Shown: positions 24,108 through 32,543, counted from the first letter of the stretch. The stretch: DNA of 37,092 nt from Comamonadaceae bacterium (GCA_947375135.1 CANCER010000033.1:1-37092), one strand, 5' to 3'. A program made the numbers and translations. The notes: a model not told the origin generated them from the sequence alone.

Positions 24108-24121
24108 TGAAAGCGCTTTCA
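24108..24121. promoter_or_regulatory. LacI operator upstream of the porin
   Basis: An exact TGAAAGCGCTTTCA, 19 bp before the porin ATG at 24140 and 127 bp from the operator at 23981 (about 12 helical turns), so the pair could be bridged by a looping tetramer. Its presence argues that the open frame upstream of 24140 is not coding. Confidence 0.8.
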
Positions 24122-24139
24122 AACTTCATACGTACTGCC

Positions 24140-25549
24140 ATGAAAAATCGAATCAATCAAACAGTCTCAGGTCACACCGATACGAAAAGGGCCGTCAGCG
24201 CTACGGGAGGGTGGCTCCTGAAAGCCGGTGCCTTGGGCGTGATGCTGCTGGGTGCGCCGTTGAGCCACGCGGTCGATTTCGGTCCGGAAGGCATGTTCAG
24301 CCTCACGGGTTTTGCGGAAGCAACCGCAGGCCTGCAAGGCAACTACTGTCTCAACTGCCAGGTGGCCGATACCAACGCCTCCAAACAAATACGTGCCTCC
24401 GATGCCATCATCCCAGGCAAGAAGTACGACACGGTCGCGACAACCAACTGGCAGATCCAGCCTTACCTCGGCGCCAAGTACAACCTGGGCAACGGCTATG
24501 AAATTTCAGGTCTGTTAAGCCAACGCTGGCGCCAGGGAACGATCAATGGCGACACTGTTGAAACGCGCTATGGCGGCACCGTCGATGTGCCCGACTTCTG
24601 GTATGAAAAGAACATCGCCCTGCGCCATGAAGACTACGGCAGTATGCGCATCGGCTCCATGACCACGCGCGGATGGAGCGTGGCGGACTATCCCTATGGC
24701 GGCAACCTCGGCGTGTCTGACTCCTGGGGTTCCAGTGGCGCGGGCTATGGCATGTTGACCAATGCCATCCGCTTGGGCAGCCGGCAGCTGGACGTGGCGG
24801 AGGGTGACCTGTTTCTGGAGCTGACCTATGACCAGGGCAACACCAACTTCAAGCGCCTGAGCCCGCAGTTCTACGAGATATATGCCCAGTTTCACAAGGG
24901 GGATCTGGTGGTGGACGCCGTCTACCAGGATGCGGTGAACGGCGGCGCAGGCGCCTGGGGCCATGCGCCATTTACGGGCGTGACCCCCTACGCACTGGAT
25001 GACAGCTACACCGCCACCAATGGAACCCGCTTCACCGGCACCCACCAAACCATCGCGATGGTCATGGCGCGCTACCAGGTCAACGCCCAGATCGAGGTCT
25101 CCGGCGGCATACGGCAAAACAACTGGAGTGGTGCGAACATCGCCTACAACCCGGCCACGCAGTGGACGTCAGGCTTCAATGTGGACTACAGCAACCCGTT
25201 TGCAGCCAGCAACCCGGGTTATTCCGCTTCGTCGGTCGATCTTTTGCTGGGCGGGCGTTACCGCACCGGGCCTTGGACCTTCTTTACCGCCATGGTCTAC
25301 CTGGGAATGGCAGATACCCGCAATCCGACGGAGCGCGGTCAGTCCAACACCGCCTTATTTAACACCCTGGGACTGAAATATGACTATGCCCCCGGACTGC
25401 AACTCGAGGCCACGGCGGGCATGGTGAATTACAGCAAGAAGGGTTTGTCGCCCATGTCCATGCCGGGAAATGCGTCGTTTAGCAATGTGGATTCACGCCT
25501 TTCACAGAGTGGCGAATGGCTGACGGTCGGAATGATCTACAGCTTCTAA
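24140..25549 (+). CDS. Outer-membrane beta-barrel porin for glucan oligosaccharides (putative)
   Basis: 469 residues from the ATG at 24140; the frame is open back to 24020, but that stretch contains the LacI operator. After a long n-region a signal peptide (WLLKAGALGVMLLGAPLSHA) precedes a mature protein starting VDFGPEGMFSLTGFAEATAG. The mature part is made of alternating, Tyr/Trp/Gly-rich strands (YEISGLLSQRWRQG, IALRHEDYGSMRIGS, QLEATAGMVNYSKKG) and ends GEWLTVGMIYSF, with the C-terminal Phe that is the usual outer-membrane barrel signature. It belongs to no family I can name. Its place between GH81 and GH17 and its operator suggest it admits beta-glucan oligomers to the periplasm, in place of a TonB-dependent receptor. 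Confidence 0.82.
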   Translation: MKNRINQTVSGHTDTKRAVSATGGWLLKAGALGVMLLGAPLSHAVDFGPEGMFSLTGFAEATAGLQGNYCLNCQVADTNASKQIRASDAIIPGKKYDTVATTNWQIQPYLGAKYNLGNGYEISGLLSQRWRQGTINGDTVETRYGGTVDVPDFWYEKNIALRHEDYGSMRIGSMTTRGWSVADYPYGGNLGVSDSWGSSGAGYGMLTNAIRLGSRQLDVAEGDLFLELTYDQGNTNFKRLSPQFYEIYAQFHKGDLVVDAVYQDAVNGGAGAWGHAPFTGVTPYALDDSYTATNGTRFTGTHQTIAMVMARYQVNAQIEVSGGIRQNNWSGANIAYNPATQWTSGFNVDYSNPFAASNPGYSASSVDLLLGGRYRTGPWTFFTAMVYLGMADTRNPTERGQSNTALFNTLGLKYDYAPGLQLEATAGMVNYSKKGLSPMSMPGNASFSNVDSRLSQSGEWLTVGMIYSF

Positions 25550-25604
25550 AAAAATGAAACCACACACACACAACCCGACCAGCGGTCCTTCGATCGGAGC
25601 AAAA

Positions 25605-27452
25605 ATGGCACGCATTCCCCTACTCGTATCGTCAGTTCGCCCCCTGTGCCTGAGCTTGGGCCTCAGTGTGGGCGCAGCGCTCATCCTCAGCGCCTGTGGC
25701 GGCGGTGGAACCACTTCGGACCAGAGCAATACGCCCACTTCCGCTTCCACAACCGGACTGCGGCCGCTACCGAGTGCATTCACCACCACCAAGGCCGTGG
25801 CGTACTCGCCATTCCGGACCGCCACGACTGAACCAGCCCGGGCCGCTGAAGTCATCACCGATGCGCAGGTGAAGCAGGATCTGGATTTGCTGGTCACCGC
25901 CGGCATCGGGCTCATCCGCCTGTTCGATAGCTCGGACAAGGTCGCGTTGCGCACGCTGCGGGTGATCCATGACAACGCCATGCCCATCAAGGTAATGCTG
26001 GGTGTGTATGTCAACTCCTTCGAATACCAAAGCGACCCCGTCAAGCGGGCCAGTGCGCAGGCCGCGAATCAGGATGAAATAGCGCGCGGTGTGAACCTGG
26101 CAAAGACCTATGCCAGTGAAGTGGTTGCCGTCAGTGTGGGTAACGAAACCATGGTCTCGTGGTCCTTCAACCCGATCTCCACCATCACGATGGCGGGCTA
26201 CATCAAAGCGGTCCGAGACCAGATCACCCAGCCGGTCACGACGGATGACAACTACGCCTTCTATGCCGGCTATGGGCGAAATGCTGCGGACCAAGCGGCC
26301 GATGTCTTCAGCCAGATCGACTTCGCATCCATCCACACTTACGCGATAGAAGATGTGCTGTACAGCAACACCGCTGACAATGATCCGCTTCCGGACTGGG
26401 ACTGGCAGCAACTGGCCATCACTGATACCAGCAAGCGTGCCGACGCCATGATGGCCGCGGCCATCGGGAAAACGCAAAAGGACTACGCGTTGGCCCGAAG
26501 CTATCTGGATAAAAATGGCCGCGCGAATCTGCCCATGGTGATTGGTGAGACGGGTTGGAAGGCCGCAGATCCGAGCGGCACCGGACGCTACCGTTACCTC
26601 GGCCATCCGGTGAACCAGAAGATGTATGTGGGTCGCCTGCTGGACTGGGCCTTGGCCTCCAAATCGGATAACGGCCCCAAAGGAATCGTCTACTTCGAAG
26701 CCTTCGATGAACCCTGGAAGGGCAGTGATGACAAATGGGGACTGTTCAACGTCAACCGCGAAGCGCGCTGCAGTGCGCAGGCTTTGAACCCCGGCGCCAC
26801 CTGGAGCAAGGAGGCGGGTTCCTGCGCCGACGCGACAGCACTGTACTTTGTGCCGCCCGTAGTGAGCACGGCCGTGTCCACGCCGACCCTGGATATCTTC
26901 AATGAGACGGTTACCGGATGGCCTGTCGGCATGCGGGCGGACCAGTTTGGAGGCGGCGTGCCTTACACCTTGCAATATCCGTTGACTGGGGATTCGGCTT
27001 TGGGCGACCTTGGCATATCCACCAGTCACTACATTTCACTGAATTCCTTCCTGGATCAGCCCAACAGCTATGGATGGGGCCTGCTGTGGCAGTCCAGCGC
27101 AACGCCTGCTGCAAGCGCCAATATGTCCAATTTTGCCAACGGATCTATTCACTTCAGCATCAAGACGGCGTACGTGGGCGCATTGCGGGTCTCTGTATCC
27201 AGCGATACCGTGCTAGGTGCCGGAGCGGAGGCGAGCGTATTGGTCTCCAACGGAACCTACGGCTATTGCAACACCGGGGTCTGGTGTGATGTAGCGATCC
27301 CCTTGAGCGTGTTCAAGGCTGCCAATCCCGCGCTGGACCTGCGTCTGGTACTGACCCGTTTTTCCATCTCGGATGTCTGGACGGCAACGGGTAATTTCGC
27401 CCGAAGCGGCATGCCTGAAATCCGGCTCGACAATATCTACTGGAAGAACTAA
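25605..27452 (+). CDS. GH17 beta-1,3-glucanase lipoprotein with C-terminal beta-sandwich-like domain
   Basis: 615 residues from the ATG at 25605, which has CGGAGCAAAA just before it and gives a normal lipoprotein signal (ALILSACGGGG, lipidated Cys31). An ATG at 25554, 4 bp after the porin stop, is the alternative. The GH17 barrel spans about 60-390: VAYSPFR, the acid/base in VSVGNETMV (Glu181) and the nucleophile in VIGETGWK (Glu315), then IVYFEAFDEPWKG. GH17 enzymes act on beta-1,3-glucan as endo- or exo-glucanases or transglycosylases. Residues about 430-615 form a second domain (LDIFNETVTGWPVGMR, GALRVSVSSDTVLGAGAEASVLVS, MPEIRLDNIYWKN), resembling a carbohydrate-binding beta-sandwich. It is likely co-transcribed with the porin. 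Confidence 0.93.
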   Translation: MARIPLLVSSVRPLCLSLGLSVGAALILSACGGGGTTSDQSNTPTSASTTGLRPLPSAFTTTKAVAYSPFRTATTEPARAAEVITDAQVKQDLDLLVTAGIGLIRLFDSSDKVALRTLRVIHDNAMPIKVMLGVYVNSFEYQSDPVKRASAQAANQDEIARGVNLAKTYASEVVAVSVGNETMVSWSFNPISTITMAGYIKAVRDQITQPVTTDDNYAFYAGYGRNAADQAADVFSQIDFASIHTYAIEDVLYSNTADNDPLPDWDWQQLAITDTSKRADAMMAAAIGKTQKDYALARSYLDKNGRANLPMVIGETGWKAADPSGTGRYRYLGHPVNQKMYVGRLLDWALASKSDNGPKGIVYFEAFDEPWKGSDDKWGLFNVNREARCSAQALNPGATWSKEAGSCADATALYFVPPVVSTAVSTPTLDIFNETVTGWPVGMRADQFGGGVPYTLQYPLTGDSALGDLGISTSHYISLNSFLDQPNSYGWGLLWQSSATPAASANMSNFANGSIHFSIKTAYVGALRVSVSSDTVLGAGAEASVLVSNGTYGYCNTGVWCDVAIPLSVFKAANPALDLRLVLTRFSISDVWTATGNFARSGMPEIRLDNIYWKN

Positions 27453-27459
27453 GGGCCGC

Positions 27460-27485
27460 GCCACGACGAGTGCCTTCGTCGTGGC
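27460..27485 (+). terminator. Strong hairpin after GH17 (possible terminator)
   Basis: GCCACGACGA (27460-27469) pairs perfectly with TCGTCGTGGC (27476-27485) across a 6-nt loop, 8 bp after the stop codon. There is no U-tract, so it may stabilise the 3' end rather than terminate alone. The rest of 27486-27650 shows nothing recognisable. Confidence 0.5.
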
Positions 27486-27650
27486 TGCGCCTTTGACATC
27501 GGCGTCAACGGTGCGCTATGCAAGGGGATGGGCAGCGCCCCATTTCAGAACGGCATACAGGGCGTGTCGACATCCCTTTGCAGCAGACGGTGTGGAGCAG
27601 AAAGGGTTGTTCCAGGCTTTCAGTTAGACTGAACCAAAGGAATCCACACT

Positions 27651-27809
27651 ATGGCAGGCGTATTCGGCAAAGACCCCCACATGAAGAAGAGCAACCACGC
27701 GGAGCTCGAACGGCTCAACCTGGAGCGCAAACGCAAGCTCGCAGAAGCAGCTGCAAAGTTCACCCAGAAAAAGCCGGTAGCTCCTGGCACCGCGCCGGTC
27801 GTGAAGTAG
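27651..27809 (+). CDS. Small conserved-looking hypothetical protein, 52 residues
   Basis: ATG at 27651 with AAAGGAA about 8 nt upstream. The product MAGVFGKDPHMKKSNHAELE... is very basic and lysine-rich with a helical, heptad-like middle (RLNLERKRKLAEAAAKF) and a Pro/Ala/Val tail. It has no cysteine or membrane segment. The start context and composition suggest a genuine small protein, but I do not recognise a family. Confidence 0.55.
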   Translation: MAGVFGKDPHMKKSNHAELERLNLERKRKLAEAAAKFTQKKPVAPGTAPVVK

Positions 27810-27858
27810 CATTCAACCAGCAGGGCCGTCCCTTCGCGCACCGGCCGCCACTGCACCC

Positions 27859-28248
27859 ATGGCCGTATTTCCCCGCCCGCACAGCGATTACCAGCGCATC
27901 GGCGCCGCCACTGTTGCCCAACTGATCCATGCCGACTGGTACAAATGCCCGGTGCACACCGACACCTTGCTGACAGGGTGCGACCCCGAGATTGCCACCC
28001 CCCTGCCCACCGACATTCTGGGCACCCTGCCCCATGTGTTTGCCACCAAGAACGGCCCCAGGGAATTGCTGGCCGTGCGGGGCAATGCCGTCGGCCATAT
28101 CGGCGCCGACGAGAAGACCTTTGTTCCCGAAATGGAGTAACCGAAGATGGAGCGCGAAGCCCGCGCCCTGGGTGCGCCGGTATGCGCCAACCTGAAGACT
28201 GACCCGGCGAAGGTGGAAGACGGCACTATCCTGATCCAGGTGGGCTGA
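27859..28248 (+). pseudogene. Unrecognised ORF interrupted by an in-frame stop
   Basis: From an ATG at 27859 the frame reads MAVFPRPHSDYQRIGAATV, then WYKCPVHTDTLLTG and LAVRGNAVGHIGADE. It meets TAA at 28138-28140 and continues in the same frame as MEREARALGAPVCANLKTDP to TGA at 28248. Around the stop there is a short imperfect repeat with a 14-bp period (CCGAAATGGAG 28127, CCGAAGATGGAG 28141). Dropping five codons (TAA plus the following four) would join FVPEME smoothly to REARALG. This suggests a small duplication broke a roughly 124-residue gene. The first 93 codons could still be translated. The function is unknown. Confidence 0.45.
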
Positions 28249-28274
28249 TTCCCGCTGCGCTGCAACGCCAGGGC

Positions 28275-29174
28275 CTACAGCCCGCGCTGCCAGTCCGCGC
28301 GCAGGCGGGCCGACTCCGGTTGCGCAATGGCCTGTGCCACTTGCTCCAGCAGCCGGTCTTTCTCCGCACCCAGCACGCCCTTGAGCACCAGCCAGTTGGA
28401 GGCATGGTCGCTGCGGAACACGGTGCGCTTGAGTTCCAGCGTTTGCAGAAACTGCTGCATTTCCACGAACAGTTCCTGCGGACCCAGTGGCTCCCACTCC
28501 GGGTAACTCTTTCGGAAACGTTCCTCGCCCTGGGGGAAGCTGACCACCAGCGTGGCCAAAAATTCCGGCTGGGTGAGGTTGGCCAGCCGTGCCGAGTTGC
28601 GTGCGTGCTGTTCGGAGTGCACGCGCCCGCCCAGGCCGTTGAGCAGCATCACGGAGCGGGTCATGCCGGCCTGTCCCAGCTTATCGAGTGCGTCGCGCGT
28701 GGTCTCGAAGGTTTCGCCCTTGTGGATCTTTTGCAGCACTTCATCGTCACCCGACTCGGCACCGACATAGACCATCGATAACCCGGCTGCACGCAATTCG
28801 GTCAGCTCTGCCACCGTCTTGTTGCGCACGTTGCGCGGCAGGCAGTAGCTGGAGATGCGCCGCACCTGGGGCAGTTGCTCCTTGATCGCCTGCAGCAAGG
28901 TCATCAGGCGGCGGGTGGACAGCACCATGGCGTCGCCATCGCCCAGAAACACGCGTTGCACCTGGCCGGGAAATTGTTGGCCGATGCGGCGCAGGGAGTC
29001 CAGCGTCTCGGTCTCGTCGCGCAGGGCAAACTTCTTTTGCGGCGCGGTGTACATCTCGCAATATGTGCACTGATTCCAGGAGCAGCCGTTGGTCACCGGC
29101 AGGATCAGGGACTGCGCTTCGCTGGGCGGGCGGAAGACCGGGTTGATGTAGCGGATCGGGATGGTGGTGGGCAC
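28275..29174 (-). CDS. Radical SAM protein
   Basis: A 299-residue protein with the radical-SAM cluster motif in variant form, CSWNQCTYC (Cx4-Cx2-C spacing with C at positions 1, 6 and 9), after PVTNG. It is followed by VFLGDGDAMVLS (the GGE-like SAM motif), SSYCLPRNV and LSMVYVGAESGDDEVLQKI. These Elp3-like features match a widespread group of uncharacterised radical SAM proteins. It should bind a [4Fe-4S] cluster and make a 5'-deoxyadenosyl radical; the substrate is unknown. It is divergent from the HNH gene. Confidence 0.88.
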   Translation of the reverse strand: MPTTIPIRYINPVFRPPSEAQSLILPVTNGCSWNQCTYCEMYTAPQKKFALRDETETLDSLRRIGQQFPGQVQRVFLGDGDAMVLSTRRLMTLLQAIKEQLPQVRRISSYCLPRNVRNKTVAELTELRAAGLSMVYVGAESGDDEVLQKIHKGETFETTRDALDKLGQAGMTRSVMLLNGLGGRVHSEQHARNSARLANLTQPEFLATLVVSFPQGEERFRKSYPEWEPLGPQELFVEMQQFLQTLELKRTVFRSDHASNWLVLKGVLGAEKDRLLEQVAQAIAQPESARLRADWQRGL

Positions 29175-29230
29175 GGCGCGGTGTTCAAGGGTTCAGGAAT
29201 GTTCGCATTGTGGCCTGTGGCGCAAGCGGT

Positions 29231-29491
29231 ATGCTCGGCAGCATGAGCAAACTCGGCCTCACCAGGGACAAAATTTACAAGACGGTTGCCCGCCAGTTGC
29301 ATGGCGTGGTGCCCTGCTGGATGTGCGGCGAACATGTCGCAGCGGCGGAGGCCACACTGGAACACATCCAGCCCCTGAGCGAAGGCGGCAGCAGCCACCT
29401 GGAGAACCTGGCCATCAGCCACGGCCGCTGCAACAACCAGCGCCATGCCAAGGCGGCGCAGCCGACAGACATCAACGCGCCAGCGCAGTAG
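29231..29491 (+). CDS. HNH endonuclease domain protein
   Basis: 86 residues from the ATG at 29231. A second ATG at 29243 (MSKLGLTRDKIYK) is equally plausible, and a GTG at 29210 is less so. The HNH zinc-finger nuclease core is complete: CWMCG near the start, EHIQPLSEGGSSHLENLAISHGRCNNQR with the His of EHI, the Asn of LENL and the His of SHGRCN. It is a stand-alone small HNH protein of the type found near many bacterial housekeeping genes, with no restriction partner in view. Confidence 0.8.
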   Translation: MLGSMSKLGLTRDKIYKTVARQLHGVVPCWMCGEHVAAAEATLEHIQPLSEGGSSHLENLAISHGRCNNQRHAKAAQPTDINAPAQ

Positions 29492-29507
29492 CCTGCGCGG
29501 CATTTCT

Positions 29508-30671
29508 TCAGGCGCGCAGCACCCTGATCCACCACAGGCAACACAGCACCGCCAGCGCGCCGCTGACCCCGAAGACCGCGCCATAACCGAGGGACGCGAT
29601 GACCCATCCGGCCGCCACGTAGCTGACCGCCGCAGTGAGTGCGCGTGCTACCGATTCGGTGGCGTAGCGGGCCTGGAAGAAGCCGTCGTCAAAGGCTGCT
29701 TTTAGCCAGATCAGCGAGGCCGGGTAGAAAAAACCGAAGGTCAGCGCGTGCACCGCTTGCAGCGGCAGCGCGCACCACAGCTGCGAGCAAAACGGTGTGG
29801 CCAACCAGCGCAGCGCCGAGGCGGCGGTGCAGATCAGCATCATGGTGGTTGCGCTGTAGCGCTGCAAAAACGCAGCGCCCTTCCACATGGCCAGAAACTC
29901 GGCGGCCACCGGCAGCGCGCACAGCAGGCCGGTCTCCAACGCGCTGTGGCCGGTGTGCAACCAGTAGGCACCAAACCAGGTGGTGGAGATGCCCTCGGCC
30001 AGCCGCATGCCGGTCACCGCGCCCGCGCCTATGCATTTGCGTCGGGCTGTGCTTTGCGGCTCCTTGCTGTCGGCTGCTAGCGCCGGGCGCGCGGCAGCGT
30101 GCGCTGGCCCCGCTTTGTGGGGTGCACTGGTGCCTGACCGGACCGCCAGCGCCAATGCGACACAGCAGGCGAAATAGGCCAATCCGCACAGCGCCAGCGA
30201 CACGCTGAATGTGTGGCCCACGCCCCCTAAAGAAAACGCAGCACCTCCCAAAGATGCGGCCGCCAGAAAGCCGAACGAACCCCATTTGCGCGCCCGCCCG
30301 AAAGCGTGGCCCTGACCGGCCTGCGCCAGGTCTTCTAGCATTCTGGTTTCGCACAGCGTGTAGGACCCGGAGCCAAAGAAAAAAGAGAGGGATACGCACC
30401 AAGCCAGCCACTGCGGCGCCAGGGCCGCTGCACACAGACTGGCACTGACGCCACCGCCCATGAAGACCAGGGTGCGGGAAAAACCGAAGCGGTTCCAGAC
30501 CGCCCGCACAAACGGCGTGGCGACGAAATAGGCCAGTGTGATGGCTGCCAAAGCCAGAGGCGCAGTCCCCGGGTCTGAGGCCATCAGGGCAGCGGGGCCG
30601 AAGGCGGTCCACAGGCCCAGAATAGTGAAGTAGGAGGCAAAGGCTGCGCTCCAGTGGCGGTGATGCTGCAT
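29508..30671 (-). CDS. MFS transporter (HcaT/phenylpropionate-permease-like)
   Basis: A 387-residue inner-membrane protein with about 12 hydrophobic segments. It starts SAAFASYFTILGLWTAFGPAALM and has conserved RARKWGSFGFLAAASLGG after helix 4 and MRLAEGISTTWFGAYW at the start of the second half, as in the MFS_1-like/HcaT group. A charged loop (about residues 185-215) divides the halves. The ligand is unknown. The start codon is directly preceded by the U-tract of the upstream gene's terminator, so there is no room for a ribosome site of its own. Confidence 0.85.
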   Translation of the reverse strand: MQHHRHWSAAFASYFTILGLWTAFGPAALMASDPGTAPLALAAITLAYFVATPFVRAVWNRFGFSRTLVFMGGGVSASLCAAALAPQWLAWCVSLSFFFGSGSYTLCETRMLEDLAQAGQGHAFGRARKWGSFGFLAAASLGGAAFSLGGVGHTFSVSLALCGLAYFACCVALALAVRSGTSAPHKAGPAHAAARPALAADSKEPQSTARRKCIGAGAVTGMRLAEGISTTWFGAYWLHTGHSALETGLLCALPVAAEFLAMWKGAAFLQRYSATTMMLICTAASALRWLATPFCSQLWCALPLQAVHALTFGFFYPASLIWLKAAFDDGFFQARYATESVARALTAAVSYVAAGWVIASLGYGAVFGVSGALAVLCCLWWIRVLRA

Positions 30672-30706
30672 GGAAAAAAGAAGGGCGGACAGGTCGGTGT
30701 CCGCCC
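30672..30706 (-). terminator. Rho-independent terminator of the flavin monooxygenase gene
   Basis: Read on the minus strand, GGGCGGACA (30698-30706) pairs with TGTCCGCCC (30683-30691) around a 6-nt loop and is followed by TTCTTTTTTCC running to the MFS start codon at 30671. Confidence 0.88.
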
Positions 30707-30734
30707 ATGCTAACCAATCAGCGTGGCACCCGAT

Positions 30735-32543
30735 TTAGCGCAGGTGGTGCACCCCTGCCTGCGCATACACCGGCGTGTCCAGCCCCTCAAAGCGCGCCTT
30801 CAGCTGCAGCGACAAAAACTGCGAGTAGTGGCGGCTCTGGTGCAGGTTGCCGCCGTGTATCCACAGCTGCGGCTGCTGGGTGGGTTTCCACATATTGCGC
30901 AGCTCGCCCTCCCAGGGGCCGGGGTCCTTGGTGGTGCTGGAGCCCAGGCCCCAGACCTTGCCGACGCGGTTGGCCACCTCGGGCGACACGATGTCCGACA
31001 GGAACTGGTTCATGCTGCCATAGCCCGTGGCGTAGACGATCACATCGGCCGGCAACTCGCTGCCGTCGGTCAGCGTGACGGACTTCGGGTTCACCTTTTG
31101 GATGTCCACATGGCTACGCAGTTTAATGCTGCCATTGGCCACCAGCTCGCTGGCGCCCACGTCGATGTAATAGCCGGAGCCGCGGCGCAAATACTTCATG
31201 AACAGGCCGGAGCCATCGTCGCCGAAGTCCAGCATGAAGCCGGCTTTTTCCAGCCGGCCATAGAGGTCGGCATCGCGCTTCTTCATCTCGTCGTACACCG
31301 GGATGTGGAAGGTGTGCATGATCTTGTAGGGCACGCTGGCAAAGATCAGGTCGGCCTTGTGGTGGTCAATGCCGTTCTTGATCGCCTGCTCGCTGTACAG
31401 GCCACCCAGGGCCAGCTCCATCAGCGATTTGCTGGGCGCAATGTGTGTGCTGCTGCGCTGGACCATGGTCACGTCCACGCCATGCTCCCACAGGGCGGCG
31501 CAGATGTCGTGCGAGGAGTTGTTGGAGCCCAGCACCACCACCTTCTTGCCCTTGTACTGTTCCGGGCCGGGGTGCTTGCTGCTGTGGTGCTGCTCACCTT
31601 CAAACGACTCGGCGCCCTCGATCTTGGGCACATTGGCATAGCCCGACACGCCCAGCGCAAACACCAGCTGTTTGGGCCGCAGCGTGACCTTTTCACCGGC
31701 GCGCTCCACCTCCACCACCCATTCGCCCTTGGCCTCGTCAAACTGCGCCTTGGTGGCCGTGGTCGAGCCCCAGTAGTTCAGCTCCATCACCTTGGCATAC
31801 ATCTCCAGCCAGTCGCCTACCTTGTCCTTGGGTGCGAACACCGGCCAGTCGTCGGGGAAGGGAATGTAGGGCAGGTGGTCGTACCAGACCGGGTCGTGCA
31901 GGCACAGGCTTTTGTAGCGCTTGCGCCAGCTGTCGCCGGGCTTCTCGTTGCGCTCGATGATCAACGTGGGTACACCCAGGCGGCGCAGGCGCGCGGCCAG
32001 AATGATGCCGCCCTGGCCACCGCCCACAATCACCACATAGGGCTGTTCGCTGTAGCCCAGGTTGGCCAGTTCGTCCTGCCTGCGCTCCTGCCAGGTCTTG
32101 CGTCCCGGGTGCACGCCATGTTCGGCGCCCATCACGCGGTGCGTGCCGGTTTTCTCTTCAAAGCCCTTGAGTTCGACCATGCTGGTCAGCAGGGTCCAGC
32201 CCTTGTCGCCGGCGTCCGTTGCCTTGAGCCGCAGGTGACCGCGCCCGCGCGACAGGCGCGTGGCAAAGGTGAACCACGCGTCTATCACGCCACCGGCCTC
32301 GGTCGCCTCTCCTTCGAGTGCAAAGTCGCTGGGCGCCACATCGGCCAGGCGGCTCTCCAGCATGGCGCGCATGGCGCCCTTGCCCTCTTGGGTGCAGATG
32401 TTCCAGGTAAAGCTGACCAGGTCGCGCCAGTAGCTGTCGTCGTCAAACAGGGCGGTCGTGGCGTCGAGATCGCGGCTGGCCAGGGCTGCGCCAAAGGCGT
32501 CCAGCCAGGCCGTGGCCCGTTGCGACGGGGTGGGGATTGTCAT
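30735..32543 (-). CDS. Flavin-containing monooxygenase with N-terminal NTF2-like domain
   Basis: 602 residues from the ATG at 32543 (AGGAGA about 9 nt upstream); an upstream extension to 32573 is rejected. Residues about 1-130 form a SnoaL/NTF2-like domain (LDAFGAALASRDLDATTALFDDDSYWRD). A class B flavoprotein monooxygenase follows: VVIVGGGQGGIILAARL for FAD, FEGEQHHSSKHPG close to the FMO fingerprint FxGxxxHxxx(Y/F) with His in the last place, VVVLGSNNSSHDI for NADPH, and YATGYGSM. Such proteins oxygenate ketones, amines or sulfides. It may be under a sigma-54-type promoter. Confidence 0.9.
   Translation of the reverse strand: MTIPTPSQRATAWLDAFGAALASRDLDATTALFDDDSYWRDLVSFTWNICTQEGKGAMRAMLESRLADVAPSDFALEGEATEAGGVIDAWFTFATRLSRGRGHLRLKATDAGDKGWTLLTSMVELKGFEEKTGTHRVMGAEHGVHPGRKTWQERRQDELANLGYSEQPYVVIVGGGQGGIILAARLRRLGVPTLIIERNEKPGDSWRKRYKSLCLHDPVWYDHLPYIPFPDDWPVFAPKDKVGDWLEMYAKVMELNYWGSTTATKAQFDEAKGEWVVEVERAGEKVTLRPKQLVFALGVSGYANVPKIEGAESFEGEQHHSSKHPGPEQYKGKKVVVLGSNNSSHDICAALWEHGVDVTMVQRSSTHIAPSKSLMELALGGLYSEQAIKNGIDHHKADLIFASVPYKIMHTFHIPVYDEMKKRDADLYGRLEKAGFMLDFGDDGSGLFMKYLRRGSGYYIDVGASELVANGSIKLRSHVDIQKVNPKSVTLTDGSELPADVIVYATGYGSMNQFLSDIVSPEVANRVGKVWGLGSSTTKDPGPWEGELRNMWKPTQQPQLWIHGGNLHQSRHYSQFLSLQLKARFEGLDTPVYAQAGVHHLR

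Noticed and set aside
24020..24139. N-terminal extension of the porin to 24020
   Set aside because: The stretch contains an exact LacI operator and would place 40 basic residues before an already long signal peptide.
27760..28497. A 245-codon minus-strand open frame across the hypothetical gene region
   Set aside because: Overlaps the end of the radical SAM gene and shows only low-complexity translation.
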